Shown here one piece after another: positions 34,672 through 49,600 of a stretch of 50,611 nucleotides of DNA (position 1 is its first letter; every line of letters starts with the position of its first letter). The stretch is from assembly GCA_003389385.1 (NCBI GenBank), contig QQVM01000024.1, positions 1-50,611 of the forward strand, in the 5' to 3' direction. A program made the position numbers and the translations under genes. Below the pieces are notes generated by a model that did no database searches, was not told the DNA's origin, and saw nothing but the letters and a program-made list of their open reading frames with translations. The DNA comes from Bacteroidota bacterium. GTDB lineage: Bacteria; Bacteroidota; Bacteroidia; AKYH767-A; 2013-40CM-41-45.

Positions 34672-37600
34672 ATGAAAAACGACAACTACCCAATTGCAAA
34701 AACACCGGGTTTCAATCGTTGGATGTTATTTGCAGGCATCATGATGGCAGGATTGTTTCTTTCTGCTGCTGTGATTGCTCAGCCAAATTACACCATGTCA
34801 ACCTTCACAGGCACTTATTCGCCACTAGGCGGTGGTGCTGTATCGTTGGTTGCAGGAACCGGAACTGGAAACCTTTCAACTTCCGGAGGTGCATCTAATG
34901 ATGATGACGGAACGGCTTACATTGCACTTCCGTTCACTTTCAATTACAACGGTACATTATTTTCCGCAACCACCAATTTCATAGGTGTTTGTACAAACGG
35001 TTTCGCCTACTTGTCAACCGACGGTACAAACACGACCAAGGTGACTACAGCTGGCAATAACCTTTCCAGCGGAACTGCAAGGATTATTGCACCGTGGTGG
35101 GATGACATGAAAGCTATCACCGCAGTAAACGGTATTTCTGGTACTATTAAGTACGAGACAAGCGGTACTGCACCTGACAGGGTTATGACTATTGAATGGG
35201 GTAACTATCCGGCTTATTTCACTGGCAGTGTAAAGGCACTTAATTTTCAGTTGAAGATTTATGAAAACGGACATAGTTCAAAAAGCAACCACATTGAATT
35301 CTGGTATGGTTCAGTGAATGATGTGGGTACTACACCTAATCAGTTTAGCACTTCAGAGACCGCATCAATTGGTTTGAAAAATGTAACAGGAGGTTTCGGA
35401 CAGTTCATCGATGCAGTTACAGGATCAACTCAAATGACTTCAACATTGATGAATAGCAATAAATTTCCCAGAAGGAATTTCTTGTTTGTACCTGGAGCAC
35501 CAACTGCCATTGCAGCCGGTACTTATACAGTCGGTGCAGGCGGTACATATAGTAACCTTTCATCTGCTGTGCGTGATCTGAATCATCGTGGCGTAAGCGG
35601 AGCAGTTACTTTAAGCCTGCTTGACGCTACATATGATACAAGCACCGCCGGCGGATCTAACATCTTCCCTATCCTCTTGGGTCCGATTGCAGGAACCAGC
35701 GCCAGCAATACTGTTACTATAGAGTCCAGCCTGGCTACTTCGACTCTGGCTTACAGAGGTAACACAAGCACCAGCGGTAACCTGATTACTGCTGCAAGCT
35801 CAACTCACCTGACAACCACTACGGAGCCCATCATTGGTATTATCGGATCCGACTATGTAACTCTTGATAAACTGACTCTGGTTCAGGCTACCGGAGCAGG
35901 TTCACACGTCGCTTCAGTAAAAAGAGGTCTGCAAATGACTAATGTCACCACAGCGGACGGAGCCACAAATAACACAGTAAAAAACCTTACCGTAACACTT
36001 GGAAAGAGCAATGTGTCCACATCAATTGTGGCTATTCAGTCCAGTATACTTGGCACACCGACAACAGGATCAAATAATTTCAATAAGTTTCTCGACCTTA
36101 ACATCACTGCAGCTGCGAGAGGAATCGAGCTGATCGGTAACTCAACTGTTCCTGATGACGGCAATGAAATCGGATCTTCCAGCCCGACAACTTTCAGCAT
36201 TATCGGTGCGGCAAACGATACAATCGGCGGTACAACATCAATCTCTACTCAAGGTATAACCGCCACAAGTCAAAAGAATGTAAAAATTTACAATAACCAT
36301 GTGCGCAACGTGATCTCCATTGCAACAATGGACGGTATCTTCCTGAATCTAGGACAGGGCATCTGCCAAATATATAATAATAAGGTAGAAAACGTAAGCA
36401 ATTACAGTACAACGTCTACATCATCTGCTACCGGTATTCGAGTAAACCTTGCCACATCCGGATCTCATGAATCTCGTGTATATAATAACTGGGTAACCGG
36501 AGTTACACGTGGATTCACAGGTACAGCTACTGCTTCCCGTTATGCTAAAGGCATACATGTTCAGAGTAACGGTTCAGGAACAGGCAGCACACACAGAATT
36601 GAATTCAACAGCGTAAGGATGGAGCTTCCGGCCGGTTATACCGGTTCGAGCGCTGCTTATGAAATAGGAACTACTTCCGGTGTTACAATCATTACTCGTA
36701 ACAACATTTTTGCTGATTTCTCTCCAGCACAGAGTGGTAATGCGCGTCATATGGCATTTTACAGCACCTCAGCGACTCTTATCGGAAATACAGGGTCACT
36801 CTCTGATTACAATGATCTTTATGTAGCAAATCTGACCAACGGATTTGTAGGAGTGGGTAACACCACTACATATACAGGTTTGACTGACTGGCAGAGTGCA
36901 ATGTCTTCTGACGCGAGTTCACTTAGTGTTGGTCCTGGCTTCACTTCTGAAACAGATCTGCACGCTTCTGCTCCAAGTCTGAACGGATCTGCTGATCCAT
37001 CCTATGCTACCAATTCCAGCTGGGTGACGGTAGATATTGATAACCAAACAAGACAACTCACCACAGATATTGGTGCTGATGAATTTACTCCTGCAACTAT
37101 AGACATGGGTGCTACTGCATTACTCAGTCCTGCATCAAGCGGATGTTTCAGCAATGCACATCCTGTGATAGTAAGAATTAGGAACTTTGGTTTGAATGAT
37201 ATTGATTTCTCAACCGATAATACAACCATCACAGTGAATGTTAGCAATGCTGTTACACAAACTCTCACGCTTACATTGACTGACAATGCACTTAATCCAG
37301 GCGGACTCCCGCTTGCTGTGGGATCTTCTATGGATGTAACTGTAGGCAACCTTGATATGTCCACATTAGGCACATATGATTTTACAGTAAGCACTTCAGT
37401 TGCAGGTGACGGAAATTCAGCCAATGATGCAGTGAGTCCCAATCCGTCTACTTTGGTGGCCGGTGTTGTGGCAGGTACTGCAAAGGCATCACCTAATTCC
37501 ATTTGTGCTACTGGCGGTCCTACACTCACATTAACCGGCGCATCTGCCGGTGCGAGTATTCAGTGGAAAGAGTCTTCCACATCTGGTGGACCTTATACAA

Positions 37601-40600
37601 ATATTTCTGGTGGGACCACCAATCCTTATGTTGTATCTAGCATCACTGCTCTCACATATTATGTAGCGGAAGTGACTTGTAACGGAACTGCAACATCAAA
37701 CCAGGATTCTGCAACTTATAATAACCCTGTGGTGTCGAGTGTAACAAATGGCACTCGTTGTGGTACCGGTACAGTTGAGTTGTCCGCCACAACCTCAGGA
37801 TCAGGCTTGAGTTGGTATGCGGCCCAGACAGGCGGATCACCATTGGGAACAGGTAATACATTCACTACCCCGGTGATAAGCAGCACTACATCTTTTTGGG
37901 TTGCAGCTAATGACGGAGGAACAACAACATCAGTAGGTCCACCAAATGAAGGTGGAGGTGGTAGCTATACTCTAGAGGCAGGATTGATTTTTGACGCATC
38001 AGTTCCATTTGTAATTGAAGGCGTTCACATTTATCCAATCGGAACAGGAGCAGGAACAGTGGAGATCATTCTTCGTGACCCATCTACAGCTATCATCGCA
38101 ACTTATATTTTCTCCGGAACGGGTACTGCAGCTCCTGGAATTAAAACATATGTTCCTATTAATTTCACGGTACCTGCTGCAGGAACAGGTTACAGTCTGA
38201 ACATGCTTCAGAGAACAGGTTCAATTGCTTCGCTTGCCCGAGATGGATCAGCAGCTATTGTTGGATCATTTCCGTTCACTATTCCTGGTGTTATGTCTAT
38301 AACTTCAGGTCGCTGTTGTCCGGCTGCTACTTCTACATCATATTATTATTTCTATGATTGGCAAGTGGCAACAGGTTGCGAAGGAACAAGATCAGAAGTA
38401 ATAGCAACAGTAACTGCGCCTCCTGCAATTAATGTATCAGCTTCAAATCCTACACTTTGTGCTGGCCAGTCTACGCAACTTAGCGTCAGCAGCGCAAATT
38501 CCAATTACCAATACCAGTGGTCTTCGTCTCCTGCCGGTTTTGACAGCACCGGAGCAGGTCCTTTCAGCGGAGTGAATCCAAGCCAGACTACTACTTATTC
38601 AGTTAATGCCATTGATACTGCAGTTGCTAGTCCCGATAGCGGATGTGCTACTACAGGATCTGTAGTTGTAACAGTTCATCCATTGCCATTGCCTCCAAGC
38701 ATTGTCCCAAGTGCACCTATTTCTGTGTGTGCAGGACAAAGCGTGGAGTTAATCGCTAATCTGACTGCGCCTCCATCACAGTTCACTGTGGGAACACAGT
38801 CCGGAACAATTGGCGGTTCTGACGGAAACCCATATCGTTCAGGTAATGGAGCCGGAAACCAGGTAAGAGCACAAGTGCTTTACACTGCAGCTGAGTTAAG
38901 TGCAGCAGGTCTAACGGCAGGTTATCTGACCGGCGCAGGCTTCACTGTGACCAGCGTATCTGCTTCAACCATTTCAATGGATGAGTGGGAGTTCAAGATT
39001 GGCACCACATCAGCCACTTCTCTGACTACTACTTTTGAAACTACACCTTTGACAACCGTCCACACTCAGGCTACAGGTTTCCACCCTCCTGTGGGCGTAA
39101 ACATCCATCCTTTCAGTGCACCATTCTTCTGGAACGGAACATCGAATATTCTTATAGAGACATGTCAGAGAAACAATTTGATCGGAACGCATACTGTAGC
39201 GGTATATGCACCTGGCTTTACATCCAATTCTCACCGTGCCGGAAGTGCTACAAGTTGTACTAATCCATCAGCGGTGAATATTGCTAACAAGCCTGTAATC
39301 ACATTTGAAAGATTAAATTCAGTAGTGGGTGTGGTTGACTGGACTTCAATTCCAGCAGGCTTTACGGCCACTTCTGATACAATCAATACAGGTGCTTTAA
39401 GTACAAGCACCACTTTCGTAGCAACAGTAACCGATACAAACGGTTGTTCTAATTCAAGCAGCAAGCTGATCACAGTTCACCAGAATCCGGTCGCTTACAA
39501 TGTAAGTGGTGGTGGCACCATGTGCGAAGGTGATCCTGGTTTCAGTATCACTTTGGATGGATCAGAAACCGGAATCAGCTACCAGCTTGTTCTGAATGGT
39601 TCCACCAACATTGGCAGTCCTCTTGCAGGCACCGGAAGTCCGCTTAATTTCGGAACTTTCACAGATGCAGGCACATATACTGTGATTGCAAGTACTTCGA
39701 CAAGTCCGGTTTGTAACACCACAATGAGCGGTTCAGCAGTGATAGTAGTAAATGCATTACCTACTGCTACCGTAACCGGCGGAGGAACAGTTTGCGACAC
39801 GCAGACGAATCCTGATGTTACGATCGCTCTTACAGGAACTGCACCTTGGGACATCACTTATTTTGATGGAAGTACTTCGACGACAGTAAACGGAATCAAT
39901 TCCAGTCCTTATGTGATCTCTGCGGCAGCTGCCGGTACTTACACAGTTACCAATGTTACAGATGCTACCACATGTGTGAACACTGGCAGCGGATCCGCAA
40001 CTGTAACGGTCATCACTACTGTTCCGGTAAGCGTTACAATCAATGCAACAGCAAACAATATTTGTGACGGAACCAATGTAACATTCACTGCCACCCCGGT
40101 TAATGAGGGTGGTTCACCTGTATATCAGTGGAAATTGAATGGAACCAATGTAGGTACCAACAGTGACACATATTCATCTTCAACACTTGCTGATAATGAT
40201 CAGGTAACTTGTGAGTTAACTTCTTCGCTTCCTTGCGTTAGCGGAAATCCTGCTACATCTAACACTATCACAATGACAGTGTTTGCAAATGCGGCAGTAA
40301 GTGTTGTTATCTCTGAGTCATCAAACAATATTTGCCAGGGCGATAATGTGACCTTTACCGCAGTTCCTACTAACGGCGGTGTTACACCTTCCTATCAGTG
40401 GCAGGTGAATGGCACTAATGTCGGACTTGACCAGGATACATATTCATCCACTTCACTCAATAACGGTGATGTGGTGACTTGTATACTTAATTCTTCAATT
40501 ACTTGTACCACAGGAAATCCAGCTACATCGAACAGCATAGTGATGTCTGTAAATCCGGTGCTTCCTGTGAGCGTTTCTATCGCTGCTTCACCCGGAACTG

Positions 40601-43600
40601 ATATCTGTTCCGGAACCTCTGTAACATTCACAGCCACACCGGTAAATGGTGGAAGCACTCCTTCTTACCAGTGGAAAGTGAACGGAACCAATGTCGGAAC
40701 TGACTCTGATACTTATACAACTACATCTCTCAATGACCAGGATGTAGTGACTTGTGAGCTTACGTCAAATGCGGCTCCTTGTGCAACCGGAAATCCTGCA
40801 ACTTCAAATTCAATTACAATTACAGTTTCAGGTGCTGTGCCTGTGAGTGTAAGCATTGCAGCTACTGCCTCAACTATCTGCGATGGTACCAATGTGACAT
40901 TCACTGCAACACCTACAAACGAAGGAAACACACCTTCCTATCAGTGGCAGGTGAATGGAACGAATGTTGGTCTTGACCAGACGACTTATTCTTCCAGTAC
41001 TTTGGCGAATGGAGATTTGGTAACTTGTATTCTTACTTCCAGCCTGACTTGCGGAACAGGCAATCCTGCCACTTCCAATACAATCACAATGGCAGTAAAT
41101 CCAAATCTTCCTGTCAGCGTGACTATCGCTGAATCGGCAAACCCTGTTTGCGCAGGAGACAATGTTACATTCACTGCTGTGCCTACCAATGGCGGTGCAA
41201 CTCCATCTTATCAGTGGAAAGTGAACGGATTCAATGTTGGAACGAACAGTGATACTTATGTTTCCTCAACACTTACCAATGGAGATGTGGTAACTTGTGA
41301 ACTTACTTCATCAGAGATTTGTACTTCAGGAAATCCTGCTACTTCAAATTCTGTGACCATGACAGTTAATCCACTTCCTGATGCTACTATCACTCCAAGT
41401 GGACCAACCACATTCTGCACAGGTGGAAGCGTGACCTTGAGCGCTGAGCCTGGTCTGACCTATCTCTGGTCTCCAGGAAATGAAACCAGTCAGTCGATTC
41501 TTGTCACTACCGGAGGAACATACTCATTATTGGTTACCGACGCAAATAACTGTACAAATTCAAATTCGACCAATGTGATTGTTTCCGATTACCCAACTGC
41601 TTCTATCAGCGGTGACATCGATGTTTGTCCTGGCGAAATCGCACCACTGACAGCCACAGCCACAGCAGGTTCTGGAACAATCGCTTCTTACCAGTGGGTA
41701 TTGAACGGTTCGACCAATGTTGGAACTAACAGCGACACATACAATGCAACTGTAGGCGGAAGCTATACCGTGATTGTAACAAACTCACACGGTTGCTCAG
41801 TAACATCTGCCGCTCACGTAGTGACAGAGTTCAATGGTCCAATGGCTGGAACATACACTGTTGATGCGGGTTCAGCTGCAAGCTGCACTAACTTCACAAG
41901 CCTCGCGTTCGCTGTTCAGAATTTGAACACACGCGGACTTGCAGGCAATGTAACAATAGATGTTCTTGCAGGCCATACTGAAACAGCTCCTGCAGGAGGA
42001 ATTACACTTGATCAGTGTGCCCTTGGAGCGGGACTTAAATCCGGCGCTTCACAGACCATAACCATCCAGAAGAGTGGGGCAGGAGCAAATCCTGTGATTA
42101 CGGCTGGAACAGGGGTTGGTGCGTTCGATTTCATTTTCGCGATTCAGGGTGCTGATTATGTAACAGTGGACGGAATTGATCTGCAGGCTAATCCAGCCAA
42201 TACTACTGCCAGCGAAAAAGCAGAGTCTGGTTATCTTATAGTGAAATGTTCTGACACAGACGGATCACAGTTTGTTACGATCAGAAATTGTGCTGTTACA
42301 CTTGATAAGAGCAATTCAAATGCTTCAACCGGTATTTACCAGGCGAGTGCAACAATCACTACTCCACTGCTGACATTCATTGGAACAAGCAGCCTTGCCG
42401 GTGCGAACTCAAACAATACTTATGTAAACAATACAGTCAGTAACTCATACAATGGTATCGTTCTATCAGGTTATGCTGATGCTGCACCATTCACATTCTA
42501 CGATCAGGATAATAAAATTGGTATGACAGGAATGGGTAATACCATTTCTAACCTGGGAGGTGGAAGTTCCATCACCTATGGTATCTATTCAGACTACCAG
42601 AATAATCTTTCAATCCGTGACAATAATGTAAATACAGGTGCGAATGCAGGAACAGGTATCATCCGCGGTATCCATCACGGTGTTGCCAGAAACGCCACGT
42701 CTGAGGTTGTGAATAATACAATCACAATCCAGGCAAGTGCAGCTACAACAAACCAGTGCATTGCGCTTGCAACATTTGCGGGTTCACGTGAAGGACGTCC
42801 TGCATCAGACGGAATCAATAATACTGTATCCATTCTGAATAATACTATCCAGAACAGCACTTATCCTGCTGACGGTACAAATGACCTCTGGCTTATCTTC
42901 AGCGGTAAGTCATCTCTTGACTCACTTTCTGCGAGAAACCTCTTCATCTCAGGAAACCAGCTTGTGAACAATACAAGTTCTTCCAACAATGCCAGCGGAT
43001 CCATGTATGGTATTATTCACCAGATCATCGCTGATTCCTGCCGCATTGAAAACAACAATATCAGCAACAATACTGCGAACGGAAACGTGGCACATAGGTT
43101 GCGTCTGCTGATTACAGGATGGGGTGGTTCCTCTGTTGCTAACTATTCACAGAAACTTTATGTGAATGGAAACACGGCTAATGCAAACAGTACGAATTCT
43201 ACAACTGCAGCATTCGACGGATTCCTTTGTGAGTCTTATACATCTGCAAGTCCAATGCAGGGTGTTCTTGAAATGAAGAACAATACCATCACCAACATGA
43301 CATTTGCTGCACAGACTACAGGAGCATTCACAGGTATATCTGCTTCTGCCCCAACTACATCAACTGTTAATATAGATGTAGACATGAGTGGAAATACTGT
43401 TTCGAATATTACTCGTACTACTGCAACTACAGGCGCATTCAATGGTATCCGCTCACTCGGAACATCAAGAATCACTTCAGTGGTAATGGATAATAACACC
43501 CTTTCTGGAATATCACAGCCTGCAGCGACCACTAGTGTGGTGAATGGTATCACTTCCGGTGGTTCCTCAACAGTAACCACTACTGTGTCAATGAGCAACA

Positions 43601-46600
43601 ACCAGGTTATGAATTTTGTAACCAACGGTACCGGTACTCTTACATTGATGGATGCCGGACTTGGTGTTACACTTACAGTAAATGGCAATACTGTCAGCGG
43701 TAACCAGCGTACCGGTGCAAGTGGAACAACATATTGCATCAGGGCTTCTACATCACAGATTACCTTTAACGGCAATACAATTACCAATAACTCGCATACC
43801 AATACTAGCGGAACATCTGCTTCAAGCTTGTACGGATATTACAACTTTGGCTCGCCAACTCTGGAAAATATCACAAATAATAATGTGAACAATCTGAGTT
43901 TGTTGGGAACCAACACTTCCACGTCTAGCTTGATTTATGGATTATATTCAAATACTACCGCCTCTGCAACAAAGATTATCAGCGGGAACACAGTGCATAC
44001 ATTGACCAGCACTCTGCCTGGATCAATCCACGGCATGCATTGGGCTCTCGGTACGGATGTGAATGTATTCAAGAATAAGGTCTACAACCTTGCATCCAGT
44101 ACTACAAGCACCACAACTAATGTGTATGGTATTCATATTGCATCTGGTTCTGCCAATGTGTACAATAACATTGTTGGTGATCTGAGAGCTGAAGCATCTG
44201 CTTCTACCGATGCGATCCGCGGTATAAGTGTGGCTTCTACGACAACTAGTTCAAACATTAATATCTATCACAACAGCATACGACTTGATGGTACATCTAC
44301 CGGAACCAACTTCGGTACATCCGGTATTTACACCACCACAAGCACTTCAGCTACTACTGCAGCACTTGATCTTAGCTATAACATCGTAATCAACCTTACT
44401 ACTCCGAAAGGAACCGGAAGGGCAGCGGCGTATCGCAGAAGTTCAACTACTCTTACCAACTTCACGAACGCTTCCAACAGGAATATCTACTACGCAGGAA
44501 CTCCTGCAACAAACAATGTGATATTCTTTGACGGAACCAATGCTGACCAGACTCTTGCGGCATACAAGACAAGAGTGTCTCCGAGAGAAGCAAATTCTTT
44601 CACTGAAAACAGCGTATTCCAGAGTGTGGTAAGTTCTGATGCAAACTTCCTCAAGTTGAGCCTTTCTTCTGCGACATTCGCAGAAGGCGGAGCAGTTCAG
44701 ATCACTTCACCTCCGATTACGGATGACTATTTCGGAACACTACGTTCTACCTCAGCTCCTGATATCGGTGCACATGAGGATAACTTCCTTGGTGTTCTGC
44801 CTGTTCTCAGCAACCTGACCATTACTCCGTCAGCGCCTCAGTGTTCTTCAGTGGCTCATACTGTAACTGTAGATGTTACAAGTCCGGTTTCATCTCCGAT
44901 TACTGCTGTATGGCTGTTCTTCCAGCCGACCGGCGGAGCGCTTGACAGCGTTCAGATGACCAATACCAGTGGAAACACATATCAAGGCACCATTCCTGCA
45001 AAAGGAGATTCTATTGTGACCTGGTGGGTGAGAGCGACAGACAGTCAGCCTTATAACTCCTTCAGTGCAAATGCTACTTATCAGGATGCTTATTTAGGTA
45101 CACTTGCATTCAATGTGAATGCGGATCCAAATCCAATGTGTCTTGGTGAAACAACTGATCTGAGTGCATTGCTGATCGCGCCGAATCCGGCACAGATTGG
45201 TACTGCTACCACTACTACTTCAACTTACCCATACTATCGTTTATATGGCTCATCAAAAACTCAGATGATGTACCGTGCAAATGAGTTGACTGCTGCCGGT
45301 TTGGTAGCAGGTGATATTACAGCACTTGGGTTTGATGTGACGTCAGCGCTTACTAATATGCCAAATGTTACAATCGCACTTAAGAATTCATCCAACAACA
45401 CATTGCCGGATTTCGAAACAGGCATGACAACGGTATACACTGCCGCGGATTTCATTCCAGTTGTGGGTGTAAATATGCACCAGTTCCAGACTCCGTTTAA
45501 CTGGAACGGAACTTCCAATCTCATTGTGGAATTCTGTTTCGAGAATAATGATGCGGGTGGTTCTTCATCAACCGTTCGTTACAGCAATCCTGGATTTGCC
45601 GCTACATATAAGCGTTATATGGATAACAATCCTACTTTCTGTTCTAACCCAACAGCAGGAACTGTAAGTTCATCATCTACCATCCGTCCAAACCTCTTCA
45701 TTGCACAGCCACAGCCGGGAATTACATATACCTGGTCTTCTACCAGCACTGATGCAGGCCTGAATGCCAGCAGCGGTTCAAATGTAACTGCTACACCAAC
45801 TGGAATAGGAGTTATTGTTTATGATGTACTGGCTACAGACGGAAACGGATGTACTGTAAGCAACTCAGTGAGTGTAACAGTAAATTCAGTTCCATTAGCT
45901 CCATCTGGAACTAATTCCACGCAGTGTGGTATTGCTATTCCGACAGCTTCTGTGAGTTCCAATAATTCACCAAGCGGCACCTTCATGTGGTATGACGCTG
46001 CGAGTGGCGGAACATTGCTTCAGACAGGCGGTACCAGCTATGCTTCACCAATTTCTTCGCCTACAAACTTCTATGTATCAGAAGAGATTAATGGTTGCGA
46101 AAGCACCAGGACACTTGTATTTGCAGACGTGACTGCGCCTGATCCAGTAACAATTGTAATCACTCCGGATACAATCTGTCTTGGAACAACAGTTACGATT
46201 CAGGCACAGAGTACTAACACTAATTATGCATATATCTGGTCAGCGGCTACAGAAGCTGGTTTGTCCGGAAACACAGGAAGCAATATTACAGCGACTCCTA
46301 CCGAAGCAGGTGATTTTACAATCAGTGTGAGCGCCGATGACGGAAGCTGTTTAACTAGTGCAAGCAATACACTTGTAGTGAAGCCTTATCCTTCTGCGGT
46401 TGCTCTTGGAAACGATACCACTGTATGTCCGGGTTCAAGTGTTATCCTTCATGCTGATCTTCTTACAGGCAGTGGTGCATTCAAGATTTCTGAGGTGATC
46501 CTGTTCTATACAGGAACCGGAAGCCAGTCAACTAAGCCTGCATATATTGTTCAGACAGACGACTTCATCGAAATTACCAATGCATCTACTGTTGCTGGTG

Positions 46601-49600
46601 ATCTTAGCGGTTATACTTTGAATTATCAGCTAACTACCGGTACACCTGCCGCGAAGACTTTCCCTAATGGTACAATTGTTCCTGCCGGAGCTGTTGTGGT
46701 AGTCTATATCGGAACTGCTGCTGAAGATCCTGCTAATCTCTACTTCAGTCTGGGCGGCTCTACCCCTGGATCAGGAAGTGCGATGGGTATCTGGTTAAAG
46801 GATCCTTCCAACAATGTTGTTGACGCAATCGCCCTGAATACTTATTCAGGATTCCCTGCAGGTTCTGGTGTGACAGCAGCAGACTGGAATCTATCTGCCA
46901 ATATTTCAAGTCCGACCAGTTCTGCAGGTCCGCGTCTTGAAGGTGCAGATATGAATGACAATACAAACTGGGTGTCTTCACACCTTGTGCCGACGACTTC
47001 TATCGGTTATACAAACCCTGGAATTCCTCTGGCTCCGCCTCCAGGCAGCTTGTCCTGGTCATCTATTCCTGCAGGCTTCACTGCTTCAGGAAATGATGTA
47101 AACACAGGTCCGATCAACAGCGCTACAACCTTTGTTGTTGTAAATGACAACGGATTCTGCCAGACTTCTGACACCATCGTTGTGAATACATTTACTCCGC
47201 TACCTGCACCAACAGCAACCAATTCGTCACAATGTGGTGTAGGTGTGCCAACCTGTTCTGTGTCCACCAGCGGATTCATCATGCGCTGGTATCTGACTCC
47301 AACCGGAGGCACACCACTGGCTGGTGAATCAAGCACAAGCCTTGCATCTTATAGCATCAGCACTACAACTACATTCTATGTGTCTGAATTTGACGGATCA
47401 TGTGAAAGCGACCGCACTCCTGTTACTGCAACGGTTGCGTCAGCTGATGCAATAACAGTTTCTGGAACTCCATCAATGGTATGTCCTGGCGAAACTGTGA
47501 CTTTAACCAGCAATAATAACAGCGGTCCTCTTAACTATACTTATACCTGGAATGCCAACCCTGTTTCTGGAAGTGGCATGCCAAGTCCTGTTGTAGATTC
47601 AACAGTTATTGTTACTCCAACATTGTCGGGTACCTACTACTATGTTGTAACAGCAAATGATGCAGCTGCCGGTTGTACAGTAGTTGACAGTGTTGAAATT
47701 ACTGTGAAACCACGTCCGGTAATCAGTGGAATCTCTGTGAGTCCGTCTGAATCTGTTTGTTCAGGTACAACTGTTACATTGACTGCTGCATCTACCTGTA
47801 ATGTTCCAGGAAATGCATTCGTGGGTAATGGTACCAGTTCTAACGGAGCTCAGGCATTTCCAGCTCCATATGGTAACTACTATTGGGGTGCGCGTCATCA
47901 GATGCTGATTAAGGCTGCTGATATGACCGCTGCCGGTTTTGCTGCCGGAAATCTGACAAGCATTGCATTTGATAATGATGCACTCAACAGCGTTCCTGCA
48001 CTCACTAATTTTACCATCAGTATGAAGCTTGCTTCTTTGGCTAGTATCATAGGTTTCGAAACAGGTCTGACTCAGGTTTACACTGCTTCGAGTTATACAC
48101 CTGTGGTTGGAGTCAATACTCACACATTCAGTACTCCTTTCTTCTGGAATGGAACTTCAGATATTGTGATTGAGACTTGTTTCAATAACTCTGGCTTCCT
48201 TACAAACGGAAATGCAAGTACTAAATACACTACAACAGCATACACTTCTGTTGTATTCTACAGAGCAGACAATGCAACAGTGTGTGGTACTTCAACAGTT
48301 TCCGGTACTTCAGCAAATCGTCCTAACATGGGCTTCAATGGCACCATCGCCGGTACGGGCGCATGCGGTCTTAACTGGGTATGGAATCCGGGAAATGTAA
48401 GTGGAAACGTACTTACTGTAACTCCAAGTGTTAACACGACCTACACAGTTACAGCTACCGATCCTATTACAAACTGTACTACGGACAGCAGCAGAACAAT
48501 AGAAATCATCACTACTGTACCTACACCTGTAATTACTTCAAGTACCAACTTGATTTGCAACAGCGGATCCGTTACTCTTAACATGACAAATGCCCTGCAA
48601 GGAGTAAATCACCAGTGGCAGAATTCTTCAGATGGCATCAGCTGGTCTGACATTCCTTCTGCAACAAATGATTCATATACTGCAACAATCAACAGCTCTA
48701 CTTATTTCAGAGTTTACAGCGGATGCGCAAGTGCAGACACTTCGAATGTTGAGTATGTACAGGTTGATGTTCCTACTGTGTCAGCATCTGGTGTTACAAG
48801 ATGCGGTCCTGGCCCGGTTAATCTGACTGCTACCGGTAACGGAACCTTCAGCTGGTATACAGTGTCTACAGGAGGTACTGCAGTTGCAACAGGAAGCACT
48901 TATTCGCCAACCGTTTCTTCAACAACTACATTCTATGTTGAATCTGCAATCGGTGCTTGTATAAATGCAGGCGGCAGGGTGGCAGTAGTTGTTACTGTAA
49001 CAACTCCTCCGACTGTAAGTATTGCTTCAAGCCCTGGTACAAGTATTTGTAACGGTTCTTCTGTAACACTGACTGCAAGCAGCAGCAATGATCCTGACTA
49101 TACTTACAATTGGAGCGTAGATCAGACTACTGTCTTCGCAACAGGAGCAGTTCAAACTGTATCTCCGACTGCAAACACTACATACTATGTCTATGCAGTT
49201 GACAGCTCTAATGGTGCTAACCACGGTTGTGCCGCAGTAGCCAGCCAGTTGATCACAGTATTGCCGGTTCCTGCCACACCATTGATCAGCCCTGCAAATC
49301 CTGCAGTTTGTTCAACAGGTGGTTCTACTACACTGACTATTTCAAATCCTGAAATCAATCAGGGAACCAAGACTTTTGGCAACCAGACTTCTAGCAGTTC
49401 TACCGGTGCTCCTTACAGGAATGGTTTGTCAGCTGGTACCCGTGTGCAATATCTCTATACAGCGAGTGAGTTGAGCTCATCCGGTATCACTTCTGGTAAC
49501 CTGCTTTCTGTAGGCTTCAATGTGGTATCTGCAGGATCTGGTAGTATTGATCTGACTATACGTCTGAAAGCGACTAATACTGCTTCACTTGCTACTACTT

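Noticed and set aside
37002-37529. Antisense frames of 60-190 codons within the giant adhesin (for example 37002-37529 and 43236-43802)
   Set aside because: They mirror the Thr/Ser/Asn-rich codons of the sense strand and give Val/Thr/Pro-rich translations without any domain.
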